From Bacillota bacterium (lineage in GTDB: Bacteria > Bacillota > UBA4882 > UBA8346), in contig JAEZFP010000001.1 of the NCBI GenBank assembly GCA_023417475.1, positions 1-64,000 on the forward strand: a DNA stretch of 64,000 nucleotides, written 5' to 3'. The notes below the pieces were generated by a model. The model was not told the DNA's origin. It saw only the letters and a list, made by a program, of their open reading frames with translations, and made no database searches. Positions 52,996 through 61,038 of this stretch are shown here, in pieces. The position numbers were made by a program, and so were the translations under genes. Within the stretch, counting starts at the first letter, position 1; each line of letters starts with the position of its first letter.

Positions 52996-54744
52996 TTATT
53001 GGGGGTCGTGGCCGTCGGGATATTTGCCGCGTCCGGTATAGTGGGTATGCAACAGCTGGTGCGCCCGTTCGCTCAGCGGCGCGCCCAAGTAGTCGCGGTA
53101 GAGTTCCTGGACGGCCGGGTTCTCGTGGGATTTGCGCAACGGCAGGTTGCGGTCGGCCGCATAGATGGCCTGAATTCGCGCTTGACGGGTGGCGGTGTTG
53201 GTCGGGTGGGGTTGGCCGCCGCCGCCGATACACCCGCCGGGGCAGGCCATGATCTCGATGAAATGGTAATCGGCCGTGCCGGCCTTGATCCGGTCCATGA
53301 TCTTGGCGGCGTTGGCCAGACCGTGGGCCACCGCCACTTTGACGGGGGCGCCGTTTAAGTCGAGGGTGGCTTCTTTGACACCGTCCAACCCCCGTACCGC
53401 TGTCAGTTCCAGCCGGGGCAACTCGTTCCCGGTGACTACCTCATAAACGGTCCGCACGGCCGCCTCCATCACGCCGCCGGTGACGCCGAAGATGGCCGCC
53501 GCGCCGGTGGAAATCCCCAGCGGAGCGTCATACTCCTCGTCAAGTAAATCGGTGAAGCGGATCCCGGCCTCCCGGAGCATCCGGCCCAACTCGCGGGTGG
53601 TCAGCACCAGGTCGACGTCTTGATAACCGCTGGCGTTCATCTCGGGGCGGGTACATTCGAACTTCTTGGCGGTGCAGGGCATGATCGAGATCACTTTGAT
53701 CCGTTCCGCCGCGATGCCGGACTGCTCGGCGTAGTAGGTTTTGGCCAACGCGCCGAACATTTGCTGCGGCGATTTGCAGGTGGACAGATTGTCCAGGAAC
53801 TCGGGGTAAAAATGTTCCAGATATTTGATCCAGCCGGGACTGCAGGAGGTGATCAGCGGCAGCGTTCCGCCGTGCTGAATCCGTTCCAGCAGTTCGTGGC
53901 CTTCCTCCATAATGGTGACGTCGGCGGAGAAATCGGTGTCAAAGACGCGGTCGAAGCCGAGCCGGCGCAGGGCCGCCACCAGTTTGCCGGTGGCGACGGT
54001 GCCGGGGGCCATGCCGAACTCTTCGCCGATGGCCACCCGGACCGCCGGGGCGGTCTGGACGATCACGTGGACGGCGGGGTCGGCCAATAAAGCCCAAGCC
54101 CGTTCGGTATCGTCAACCGCCTGGAGCGCCCCGACCGGACAGGCCTGAATACACTGGCCGCAAAAGGCGCACGGCACTTCGGCCAAAGAATGGCTGCCGA
54201 TCGGGGTGATCACCGTGTCAACGCCGCGGTTCATCGGATAGAGCGCGCCGACGCCCTGAACCTCGTGGCAAACCGCGACGCAACGGCGGCAGAGAATACA
54301 TTTGGCCGGGTCGCGCACGATCGACGGGTTGGAATGATCCTGAAAACCGTCGCGCGGTTGCCGCTGGCTGAAGCGGGGCGCCCGCACATTATAGTCGGCG
54401 GCGAGCGAACGCAGGTCGCAATGGCTGTTTTTGCCGCAATTCAAACAGTCTTGGGGATGATTGGCCAGCAATAACTCCAGATTGATCTGGCGGGTCTCCC
54501 GGACGCACGGCGTGGCGGTCTGGACGACCATTCCGGCTTGGACCGGTTGGGAACAGGCGGCTTGCAAGGTGCGCGCGCCCGCCACTTCGACGGTGCAGAT
54601 CCGGCAGTTGGCCCGGACGTTCAGGTCGGGGTGGTAACAGAGGGTTGGTATGGCGATCCCGACGGCCCGGGCTGCTTCCAGGATGGTGCTGCCCGCCGGT
54701 ACGGTGACCGGTCGGCCGTCGATGGTTAATTGGACTGGTTCCAT
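52996..54744 (-). CDS. hydA: [FeFe] hydrogenase catalytic subunit HydA (trimeric, NAD-linked type)
   Basis: A 582-residue cytoplasmic hydrogenase that makes or uses H2. Domains in order: an N-terminal [2Fe-2S] ferredoxin (Cys36, Cys47, Cys50, Cys64), a NuoG-type His-Cys3 [4Fe-4S] site (HPQDCLNCGKNSHC), two [4Fe-4S] clusters (CILCRRCVAVCHE and CAFCGQCIQACP), and the H-cluster domain with TSCSPGW, MPCTAKKFE and EIMACPGGCIGGGGQP. The length matches HydA of the Acetobacterium type, without the extra C-terminal [2Fe-2S] domain of Thermotoga. Third gene of hydCBA. Such trimers couple ferredoxin and NADH oxidation to H2 formation by electron bifurcation; the direction is inferred from family. Confidence 0.96.
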   Translation of the reverse strand: MEPVQLTIDGRPVTVPAGSTILEAARAVGIAIPTLCYHPDLNVRANCRICTVEVAGARTLQAACSQPVQAGMVVQTATPCVRETRQINLELLLANHPQDCLNCGKNSHCDLRSLAADYNVRAPRFSQRQPRDGFQDHSNPSIVRDPAKCILCRRCVAVCHEVQGVGALYPMNRGVDTVITPIGSHSLAEVPCAFCGQCIQACPVGALQAVDDTERAWALLADPAVHVIVQTAPAVRVAIGEEFGMAPGTVATGKLVAALRRLGFDRVFDTDFSADVTIMEEGHELLERIQHGGTLPLITSCSPGWIKYLEHFYPEFLDNLSTCKSPQQMFGALAKTYYAEQSGIAAERIKVISIMPCTAKKFECTRPEMNASGYQDVDLVLTTRELGRMLREAGIRFTDLLDEEYDAPLGISTGAAAIFGVTGGVMEAAVRTVYEVVTGNELPRLELTAVRGLDGVKEATLDLNGAPVKVAVAHGLANAAKIMDRIKAGTADYHFIEIMACPGGCIGGGGQPHPTNTATRQARIQAIYAADRNLPLRKSHENPAVQELYRDYLGAPLSERAHQLLHTHYTGRGKYPDGHDPQ

Positions 54745-54777
54745 TGGTTTGTCTTCCTTTCTCCCAATTGACTTGTC

Positions 54778-56418
54778 TTAGCTGGCGGTGGTTAAGCCGG
54801 TCCGTCCGGAACGGAGGTTTTGGCAGACTCCGGCCGGGCATTCGCCGTGGAAATGGGCTTCCACTTCCGCTTGGAAATATTTCAGACTGGTCAGCATCGG
54901 CATCGGGGCGGTTTGACCCAGGCCGCAGCGGGCGGTTTGCTGCATGGTCCGGCCCAACAGTTCGATCAGGCGCAGATCGGCGGGGCCGCCCAAGCCTTGG
55001 CTGATTTTGTCGAGCAGTTCGTAGAGACGGGCGGCGCCTTCGCGGCAGGGCGTACAGCGGCCGCAGGACTCGTGTAAGTAAAACCGGGCGAAACATTTGG
55101 CCATGTCGACCACGCAATGGCTGTCGTCGATGATCAACAACGCACCGGTGCCGAGGGTCGAGCCGACCTTGGTTAGGGTGCCGTAATCCATCGGCAGGTC
55201 GAGCAGGTCTTTGGGCAGGCAGCCGCCGCCGCCGGTCTGGGCCATCTTAAACTCGCGCCCGCCGGGAATGCCGCCGCCGATGCCGTAGACGACTTCGCGG
55301 AGGGAGATGCCCATCGGCACTTCGATCAGGCCTTTGTTGCGGATGTTGCCGGTCATGGTATACACTTTGGTGCCGGCGGAGTCGGCGGTGCCCAAGGCGC
55401 GGAACCACCCGGCCCCTTCCAGCAGGATCCGGGGGATGTTGGCCAGGGTTTCGACGTTATTGACGCAAGTCGGACGACCCCAGAGCCCGGCGTGGACCGG
55501 GAAGGGTGGTTTGACCCGCGGTTCGCCGCGTTTGCCTTCGATCGACTCGATCAGGGCGGTTTCGTCGCCGCAGATATAAGCGCCGGCGCCTTCGCGGAAC
55601 TCAATGTCGAAGTTAAACCCGGAATCGAAGATGTTCGCGCCCAGCAAGCCAAGGCGGTTGGCTTCGGTGATCGCTTTCCGCAACCGGGCGATGGAGAGCT
55701 GGTACTCGCCGCGGATATAGATGTAGCCTTTATTGGCGCCGACCGCGTAGCCGGCGATGGCCATGGCTTCGATGATCGTATGCGGATCGCCCTCGAGAAT
55801 CAGCCGGTCTTTGAAAGTGCCGGGTTCGCCCTCGTCGGCGTTGCAGATGATATATTTTTGTTCGGCCTGAACTTGCGCGGTGGCGGCCCATTTGGCCCCG
55901 GTGGGGAAGGCGGCGCCGCCCCGGCCGCGCAGGCCGGACTGGGTGATCACTTCAATGATCCGGGCCGGGGTCATTTCGGTCAGGGCGGTGCCCAAGGCGC
56001 GGTAACCGTCGCGGCCGATGTATTCCTCAATCGATTCGGGATTGATCACGCCGCAGTTGCGGAGGACGATCCGTTTCTGCAGGCTGAGATAAGACGGTTT
56101 GTCCAGATCCACCACGGCTTTGGCCGAAGCGGCGGTGATCAGCAGCCGCTCAACGATGGCGCCCTGCAACAGGTGGGTCTCGATGATCTCGGGGATCGTG
56201 TCGACTTGGACCGGACCGTAATGGGTCCCTTCCGGGTAGACGATCAGCGAGGGACCGTGATCGCAGGCGCCGAGACAGCCGGTTTCGATCACTTTGACCT
56301 GGCTGTCCAGACCACGGGCGGCCAACTCCCGGATGAACGCTTCTTTGACGATTTTACAGCCTTCGGTGACGCAAGCGCCGCCGCCGCAGATTAACACATG
56401 GGCGCGATACAGATTCAT
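54778..56418 (-). CDS. hydB: Hydrogenase NADH-binding subunit HydB (NuoF-like), lacking the C-terminal ferredoxin domain
   Basis: A 546-residue flavoprotein. The N-terminus is a thioredoxin-like [2Fe-2S] domain (CGGGACVTEGC and ETGCLGACDHG), then the NuoF core with NADH/FMN loops GLRGRGGAAFPTGAKW and GAGAYICGDETALIESIEG, then the [4Fe-4S] motif ESCGRCTPCREG with a later Cys in ARCGLG. In most HydB proteins the chain continues from CPAGVC into a domain with two [4Fe-4S] clusters; here it stops 15 residues after CPAGVC, and only 33 bases separate it from hydA, so the domain is truly absent. It lies 3 bases after hydC, with the site GGAGAGGTG inside hydC. Confidence 0.95.
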   Translation of the reverse strand: MNLYRAHVLICGGGACVTEGCKIVKEAFIRELAARGLDSQVKVIETGCLGACDHGPSLIVYPEGTHYGPVQVDTIPEIIETHLLQGAIVERLLITAASAKAVVDLDKPSYLSLQKRIVLRNCGVINPESIEEYIGRDGYRALGTALTEMTPARIIEVITQSGLRGRGGAAFPTGAKWAATAQVQAEQKYIICNADEGEPGTFKDRLILEGDPHTIIEAMAIAGYAVGANKGYIYIRGEYQLSIARLRKAITEANRLGLLGANIFDSGFNFDIEFREGAGAYICGDETALIESIEGKRGEPRVKPPFPVHAGLWGRPTCVNNVETLANIPRILLEGAGWFRALGTADSAGTKVYTMTGNIRNKGLIEVPMGISLREVVYGIGGGIPGGREFKMAQTGGGGCLPKDLLDLPMDYGTLTKVGSTLGTGALLIIDDSHCVVDMAKCFARFYLHESCGRCTPCREGAARLYELLDKISQGLGGPADLRLIELLGRTMQQTARCGLGQTAPMPMLTSLKYFQAEVEAHFHGECPAGVCQNLRSGRTGLTTAS

Positions 56419-56421
56419 TGT

Positions 56422-56925
56422 TTACACCTCTCCCAGATCGGCTTCGTAATGTTCGATGATCTCCTGCAATTTGGCGGGGGTCAGGTTGCCGTAAACCTGA
56501 TTGTTGATCATGATCGCCGGGGCCACGCCGCAGACCCCGAGACAGCTGGTGTTCTCCAGGGTGAACTTGCGGTTGGGGGTGGTCTGGCCGGGCACGATGC
56601 CCAACTGGTTGCGGAGCTCGGTCAGAATGTTGGCGCTGCCCACCGCGTAACACGGGGCGCTGGAGCAGACGCGGATGATGTATTTGCCTTTGGGTTCGGT
56701 GTTGAGCAGGCTGTAAAAGGTGGCGACGCCGTAGACCCGGCTGGCCGGCATGGCCAGGAAGGCCGCGATCTGGTGCAGGGCCGCCTCGTGGAGGTAGCCG
56801 CCCAGCCGTTTTTGGACGGCGTGGAGGATCGGGATCAGAGAGTCCGGTTGGGCCGGGTAGGCTCCCAGCACCGCCGCGACCTCGGGGTCGGGGGTGGGGT
56901 GGTGGTTACAGGAATGTGTTGACAT
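56422..56925 (-). CDS. hydC: Hydrogenase subunit HydC (NuoE-like [2Fe-2S] protein)
   Basis: A 167-residue thioredoxin-like [2Fe-2S] subunit. Four cysteines are in CSSAPCYAVGS and NTSCLGVCGVAP; an N-terminal helical part has LIPILHAVQKRLGGYLHEAALHQIAAFLAMPASRVYGVATFYSLL. ATG at 56925 after GGAGG; the open frame runs far upstream through a repeat element but without a ribosome site. First gene of hydCBA. The His-rich start (STHSCNHHPTP) is unusual. Confidence 0.95.
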   Translation of the reverse strand: MSTHSCNHHPTPDPEVAAVLGAYPAQPDSLIPILHAVQKRLGGYLHEAALHQIAAFLAMPASRVYGVATFYSLLNTEPKGKYIIRVCSSAPCYAVGSANILTELRNQLGIVPGQTTPNRKFTLENTSCLGVCGVAPAIMINNQVYGNLTPAKLQEIIEHYEADLGEV

Positions 56926-57019
56926 GGTAGTCCTCCGGTGGTTATTTGGGGTTCGATGAAAGCCGATACGATGGTAAGGCGTCGGAGTGGTTCTGAGAGC
57001 TTTGCCAAATTGGTTGAGT

Positions 57020-57137
57020 GCGCCGTGAAAAGCAGTGGATTGCTGCGTCAGTCGGTCGCTTCGGGCTTCAGCGTACATCCAGTACGCTTCCAGTCCTCGC
57101 TCGGTCCTTCCTTGCACTCCCCTGCTTTTGACGACGC
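57020..57137. repeat. 120-bp inverted-repeat element, copy 2 (MITE-like)
   Basis: Ends cgtgaaaagcag and ctgcttttgacgacg form imperfect inverted repeats. The interior shares attgctgcgt, cgggcttcagcg, cagtacgcttccagtcctcgct and ccttgcact with copy 1 at 5563-5682. It lies just upstream of hydC, between that gene and the separate ferredoxin gene, and may end transcripts arriving from the latter. Confidence 0.82.
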
Positions 57138-57358
57138 GAATGCTGAATCGGGAAGACAACCAATTCGGCAAGGTGCCCCCCGGCGCGCTTAAGTGTGGCG
57201 CCGGACTGCATACACCTCGGCTAAAGACGATCATCTGTTGTTAATGGAATGGCGCTTGTTTAAGGAAAAAGGGTAAAAATAAATTGGGTCGGAACCCAAT
57301 TGGTGTCAAATATTGATTGTCCCAAACGCTCTTCAAGACTCAAAATTTCAGCTCTGTC

Positions 57359-57418
57359 ACCCCTCGCCTCTGCAGGGCTAACTTGAACCCCATCGTAGTA
57401 GAGGGGCGGAGGTGAGGT
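57359..57418. repeat. Palindromic intergenic sequence before the ferredoxin stop
   Basis: cacccctcgcctct on the left and agaggggcggaggtgagg on the right can pair around a loop of about 28 bases. The CCCTCGCC-like arms resemble the repeats around the DUF559 gene. It lies directly after the ferredoxin gene and may act as its terminator. A smaller hairpin, aattgggt / acccaatt, is at 57282-57301. Confidence 0.45.
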
Positions 57419-57423
57419 CGGAT

Positions 57424-57783
57424 TCAATGATTCGCAATTACCCATTCCCCAATCGCGGCGCCGTTGACGATGTGGTTGGCGACGATTTGGCGGGCGCGGT
57501 CGGCGTTGACCCGGGCGTAGGTGTATTTGCCTTTGCCGGGGATGTAGACGTCGACCAGGGGTTCTTGTTCGCAATTGCCGATGCAGCCGATCTGGGTGAC
57601 GGTGACGTCGAGATTGCGTTTGGCCACTTCTTCCTGGATGGTTTTGATGGTGGCGCCGGCGCCGGCGGCAATGCCGCAAGTGCCCATGCCGACTACGATT
57701 TGAATGCCGGGGGCGGCGTCGCGCCGGGCGGTTTGATTGCGGGCCGATTCGCGCATGGCGGCTAATTCAGCTAATGATTTCAT
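57424..57783 (-). CDS. (2Fe-2S) ferredoxin, thioredoxin-like fold
   Basis: A 119-residue electron carrier. The cysteines are in GMGTCGIAAGAGATI and IGCIGNCEQEPLV, the layout of thioredoxin-like [2Fe-2S] ferredoxins and of the HydB N-terminal domain. In many clostridia a gene of this kind lies within the hyd operon; here it is about 500 bases upstream of hydC in the same direction, separated by an inverted-repeat element. ATG at 57783 after AGGGAGGA. The longer open frame to 57957 runs through repeat array 5 and is not real. Confidence 0.9.
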   Translation of the reverse strand: MKSLAELAAMRESARNQTARRDAAPGIQIVVGMGTCGIAAGAGATIKTIQEEVAKRNLDVTVTQIGCIGNCEQEPLVDVYIPGKGKYTYARVNADRARQIVANHIVNGAAIGEWVIANH

Positions 57784-57854
57784 CGGGAACGTCCTCCCTA
57801 ACCTTGGCGGAAGATTTGCCTTGCAGGTTAGCTCATGTTGTATTTTATTGTTAA

Positions 57855-58043
57855 AAGGCCCCGGGAAATGGATCCGGGAACCGCGGAAGCACCGCAAAGA
57901 AGTTGGGAAAGGGATTCCGGCGCTGGGAAGCAACAGCCGGGTATTAGAATTCGACATTCAAGCCCCGGAATTGCCGATTCGGCTAGCGGAATTGGACATC
58001 CGGGAACCGCGGAAGCCTATTCCGGTCCCCAAAAACCGCTCCA
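57855..58043 (+). repeat. 21-bp-period intergenic repeat array 5 (8-9 units)
   Basis: Eight clear 21-bp units from 57855 to 58022, for example gggaaccgcggaagcaccg (57876), gggtattagaattcgacatt (57939), ggctagcggaattggacatc (57981) and gggaaccgcggaagcctatt (58002), plus one worn unit. The first and last of these share gggaaccgcggaagc. The array lies in the divergent gap between the ferredoxin and the pyrophosphatase-like gene. Confidence 0.88.
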
Positions 58044-58226
58044 ACCACCGTAATCGGGCGCGCGTGGAGCCGGAAACACCGAACGGACTGTCAATAAGTC
58101 CGCCAAATCTGTTTCAAATCATAGCACGAACCCGCGTCGGGCTCAACAATGTTCCCGTTTTCACACAATGGCCTTGCAATGAAGGACTGGTTTGGGCTAA
58201 GCCGGGGTTTCGTTCCGAAATTATCA

Positions 58227-58266
58227 AGCTTGTTCTATAAATAACGAGCTTGTTCCATAAATAACA
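58227..58266 (+). repeat. 20-bp tandem direct repeat
   Basis: agcttgttctataaataacg is followed directly by agcttgttccataaataaca (two differences), then agcc. It lies in a 900-base gap between the ferredoxin and the pyrophosphatase-like gene. The rest of that gap (58267-58690) shows nothing I can name. Confidence 0.8.
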
Positions 58267-58697
58267 AGCCAAGCGCGGCGTCGGGGCCAGTGGGCGCAGG
58301 CTTTTCCCAGGTTGACCGCGCTGCGAGCGCAAGTGTTAACAATGTGTAAACGGACCAACGGCAGGCAAGTTTTGATCGCAGCGCCAGGGCTGCTAGCGTT
58401 TGGGGACGGGGGTTTCCGGGCGGATCCGGGCGACGGCGGACCGGCCGGAATGCCGCATAAACGGCAATATATCCAATCTGCCTAGAAAATAACTTTTGCC
58501 TATGTCGTCACCTAGCTTCATTCTAATTCGCTTGCGCGAGCGGCGACGGGTAGCTAGCGTGGCCGACTACCTGGTCTAATAAAAATTTAGCTTTTATCCG
58601 AAGATAAATTAAAACGGTTCGGACGTAAAAAAGTGAAAGAAAACAGGTCGTCGTGGGTTTTTGTTTCGGGACCGGGCGACCGGTTTGGGTGATCGTA

Positions 58698-60443
58698 ATG
58701 TTTGATGCGGTAAACGTCACGATGTTGCTGATCGTATTGTCCGGCGCTTGTCTGGCTTTGGGTTGCGCCTGGTATTGGTTGCGGACGTTTTGGGAATGGG
58801 AGGTGGGTGGCGCGGCGCTGGCGGAACGGCTCGGCCTCCGGACCTATCTGCGGCAGAACCGGTCGTTGCTTGGCTGGCTGCTGGCCGCCGCCGGGCTGGT
58901 CGCGTTCGCCAATCAACTGGGCTTTGGAGCGCCGTTGCTGCCTTGGGCTTTGGCGACCGGAGGCGGCAGCGCGCTGATCGCGGGTTATTTCGGCCGTTTG
59001 GCGGTAGCGGTGGTGTTTGGACGGTTGACGAGCGCTGGGACGGGCGATTCCCAACGCGACCGGGTGATCAGCGCCTGGGCCGGACTGGCGCTGGGATTAA
59101 GCGCGGCGGGTTTGGCGCTGCTGCATTGGGGCGGTTGGTTTTTGTGCTTGTTTTGGCTCGGGCGGCAACCGGTGGCGCAAACCGCCCAACTCATGGCCGG
59201 TTTCGGGATCGGAGCCGGCGTAACGGCGTGGCTGGTCCGGTTGCGACGCCGGCGCGCGACCCCAGACGATACCGGACTGGCGGAGTATTTCGGATTTACC
59301 GTGATCGACCTCTACGATACCTTGCTCAACGCCATCAATGGCGCGGCGGCGCTGGCGGTTGGGGCGGGATTGGGCTTCCGGGGGGTGGTGATTCCGCCGT
59401 TGTTGGTGATCGGCGGCTTGAGCGCCGGGGCGTTGCAATTGTGGCTGATCCAACCCGACCGGGCGCGCCCCCGGTGGCTGGCGGGTTCGCCGCTCGCCTT
59501 GGGCCCGTTGGGTTGCTTGGCCTTGCTGGCGTTGCCGTTATGCGGATTTGGGTTCGGTTGGGGCCGGCTGAGCCTGTACGGGGTGTTCCTGGCCGGGTTG
59601 GCCGTGGGGCGGTTGGCCGCGCTCCGGCCGGATCCGCTGCAACTGACGGTGGGAAGCGTGGCGGCGGCCGGAGTTGGCTATTGGGGCGGCGCACTGCTCA
59701 CGCCGGACTTCGGCCTGTTCGGACTGGCCCTGGCGGCGGTGGGCGCGTTGACCGCGCTGGGGTTGAATCTGCCGCTGGCGGTGGCGCAACGTTGCAGCGC
59801 CGCCAAAGCCACCGCGGCCGCCGCCAACGACGCCCGGGCGGAACTGGCCCGCCCCGAAAACGCCGGACTGGGCTACGGGGCGGTTGCGGCCTGGTTGACC
59901 ACGTTGGCTTTGACCGGCGTTTTCCTGGTTCAAGCCCGCTGGGAGAGCGCGGCCTTGACGGAACGGATCGTCGCGAACGGGGGCGCGCGACCGCTTTGGT
60001 TGGAACCGACCCGGTTGCTGCAAGGGTTGGCGCAAACCCGCAGCCTCCTCTGGTGGCTCGGCTGCGGCGCGGGGATCCTGCTCTTTGGCGGCCTGCGGCA
60101 GCTGCTGACGGAGCGGCGGGGAACCGGGCGACGCGCTTGGGTCGTTTGGTGCTGGCTCTGGGGCGGATCGGGGCTGTCCGGTTTGGTGTTGGGCGCGCGG
60201 GGCCTGTTGGGATTGCTGGTGGGAAGCGTTGCGACGGCCTGGTCGGCTATGTATCTTCTGCCGTTGGCGCTGGCGAAGTTCAATTTGTCGCCGCGTCCGA
60301 ACCCTCCCGGAAACTGCGCCGGACCGCCGCGCCGCCGGGCAACCGTCAGCGATACGCTTCATTTGATCACCTTGTTGAAATTAATTGCGGTTAGCGCGGT
60401 GGCGACCGCCGGATTCCTCGTTAGTAATTCGCTGTTCAGATAA
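58698..60443 (+). CDS. Membrane pyrophosphatase-like paralogue lacking catalytic motifs
   Basis: A 581-residue protein with about 14-16 membrane helices. Segment by segment it follows the hppA product encoded 590 bases downstream: VLSGACLALGCAWYWL with VLGIAIAGLFYAWFLW; LGLRTYLRQNRSLLGWLL with GADAYLGRQLKTILPLIV; FTVIDLYDTLLNAINGAAALAVGAGLG with the DNVGD/DIFESY segment; LLGLLVGSVATAWSAMYLLPLALAKFN with LGGFLAGVILSGQLLAVFMSTAGGSWDN; and ATVSDTLHLITLLKLIAVSAVATA with GDTVGDPLKDTAGPALN onward. None of the Asp-rich pyrophosphate motifs is kept, so it should be inactive. It is about 175 residues shorter and very rich in Gly, Ala, Leu and Trp. ATG at 58698 has only a weak site. Homology is judged by eye. 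Confidence 0.7.
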   Translation: MFDAVNVTMLLIVLSGACLALGCAWYWLRTFWEWEVGGAALAERLGLRTYLRQNRSLLGWLLAAAGLVAFANQLGFGAPLLPWALATGGGSALIAGYFGRLAVAVVFGRLTSAGTGDSQRDRVISAWAGLALGLSAAGLALLHWGGWFLCLFWLGRQPVAQTAQLMAGFGIGAGVTAWLVRLRRRRATPDDTGLAEYFGFTVIDLYDTLLNAINGAAALAVGAGLGFRGVVIPPLLVIGGLSAGALQLWLIQPDRARPRWLAGSPLALGPLGCLALLALPLCGFGFGWGRLSLYGVFLAGLAVGRLAALRPDPLQLTVGSVAAAGVGYWGGALLTPDFGLFGLALAAVGALTALGLNLPLAVAQRCSAAKATAAAANDARAELARPENAGLGYGAVAAWLTTLALTGVFLVQARWESAALTERIVANGGARPLWLEPTRLLQGLAQTRSLLWWLGCGAGILLFGGLRQLLTERRGTGRRAWVVWCWLWGGSGLSGLVLGARGLLGLLVGSVATAWSAMYLLPLALAKFNLSPRPNPPGNCAGPPRRRATVSDTLHLITLLKLIAVSAVATAGFLVSNSLFR

Positions 60444-60501
60444 AGTTTCACCTTAGTGTTCCTTTGATTTCTCCCGGCCCAACCGGTTCAGGGATGAAAC
60501 G

Positions 60502-60525
60502 ACCGGGGTTATCCCCGGTTTTTTT
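60502..60525 (+). terminator. Terminator after the pyrophosphatase-like gene
   Basis: Stem accgggg / ccccggt with a 4-base loop, followed by six or more T residues. It separates this gene from hppA transcription. Confidence 0.88.
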
Positions 60526-60741
60526 AACGTTACGAATTCGTCTTTCCGGAAGATTTAGTAGTAAAAATTTTCGGCGGTTTATTTGTTTCCTTACGCCATA
60601 ATTTGGGAATGGGTTTATCATAACTGCTGCTACAGACATTTTTTGTGAACAAATTGTTACAACGGTATGAAATTTAACATTATTGAAATGTTATGTGCCT
60701 GGGTAGGAAATATGAAACATTAGGCAGGGCAAGAAAAAGTT

Positions 60742-60770
60742 TTGCATTTAGCCAAACTATGTGATAAGAT
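60742..60770 (+). promoter_or_regulatory. Predicted sigma-A promoter of hppA
   Basis: TTGCAT (60742-60747) and TAAGAT (60765-60770) with 17-base spacing. Upstream at 60675-60693 is an inverted pair taacatt / aatgtta that could bind a regulator. The transcript would carry a leader of about 250 bases before hppA. Confidence 0.55.
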
Positions 60771-60930
60771 AAACTGGGCAAAAATTTTATTCAAAATTCA
60801 TTTTTTTGCAATGCAGTTGAAATAGAAGTGCCCGGAAAAGCAGGAATGACGCAGCAAGGTAATTTTTCCCATTTAACACAAATCGAATTTTTACGAGGGG
60901 AAAGGTCGCTGCGGTAAGAGGAGGTGCTTG

Positions 60931-61038
60931 GTGGAGAACAAAGGGTATCTCAAGCGGTGCTTGAGTTTGCCGCTTGGGCTCGGGAATTGTTACAATTATA
61001 TTAAAACTATCAGAAAGGAACTAAACAAAGATGCATAA
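60931..61038 (+). CDS. Possible 35-residue leader peptide overlapping hppA
   Basis: GTG at 60931 lies 6 bases after a strong AAGAGGAGG site and opens a frame of 35 codons (starting VENKGYLKRCLSLPLG, ending ELNKDA) that stops at 61038, 8 bases inside hppA. The ribosome site is better than that of hppA itself (AAAGGAA, 11 bases away), so ribosomes ending here could feed hppA translation. Peptide sequence gives no family. Alternatively the site is chance in a long leader. Confidence 0.4.
   Translation: MENKGYLKRCLSLPLGLGNCYNYIKTIRKELNKDA

Noticed and set aside
54744..54778. Frameshifted remnant of the HydB C-terminal ferredoxin domain
   Set aside because: Only 33 bases lie between hydB and hydA, far too few for the missing domain in any frame.
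58748..60394. A 548-codon open frame in another phase over the pyrophosphatase-like gene
   Set aside because: Its product is mostly Gly and Arg with no hydrophobic pattern, typical of a shadow frame in very GC-rich coding DNA. The other phase gives a clean multi-helix membrane protein that aligns with HppA.
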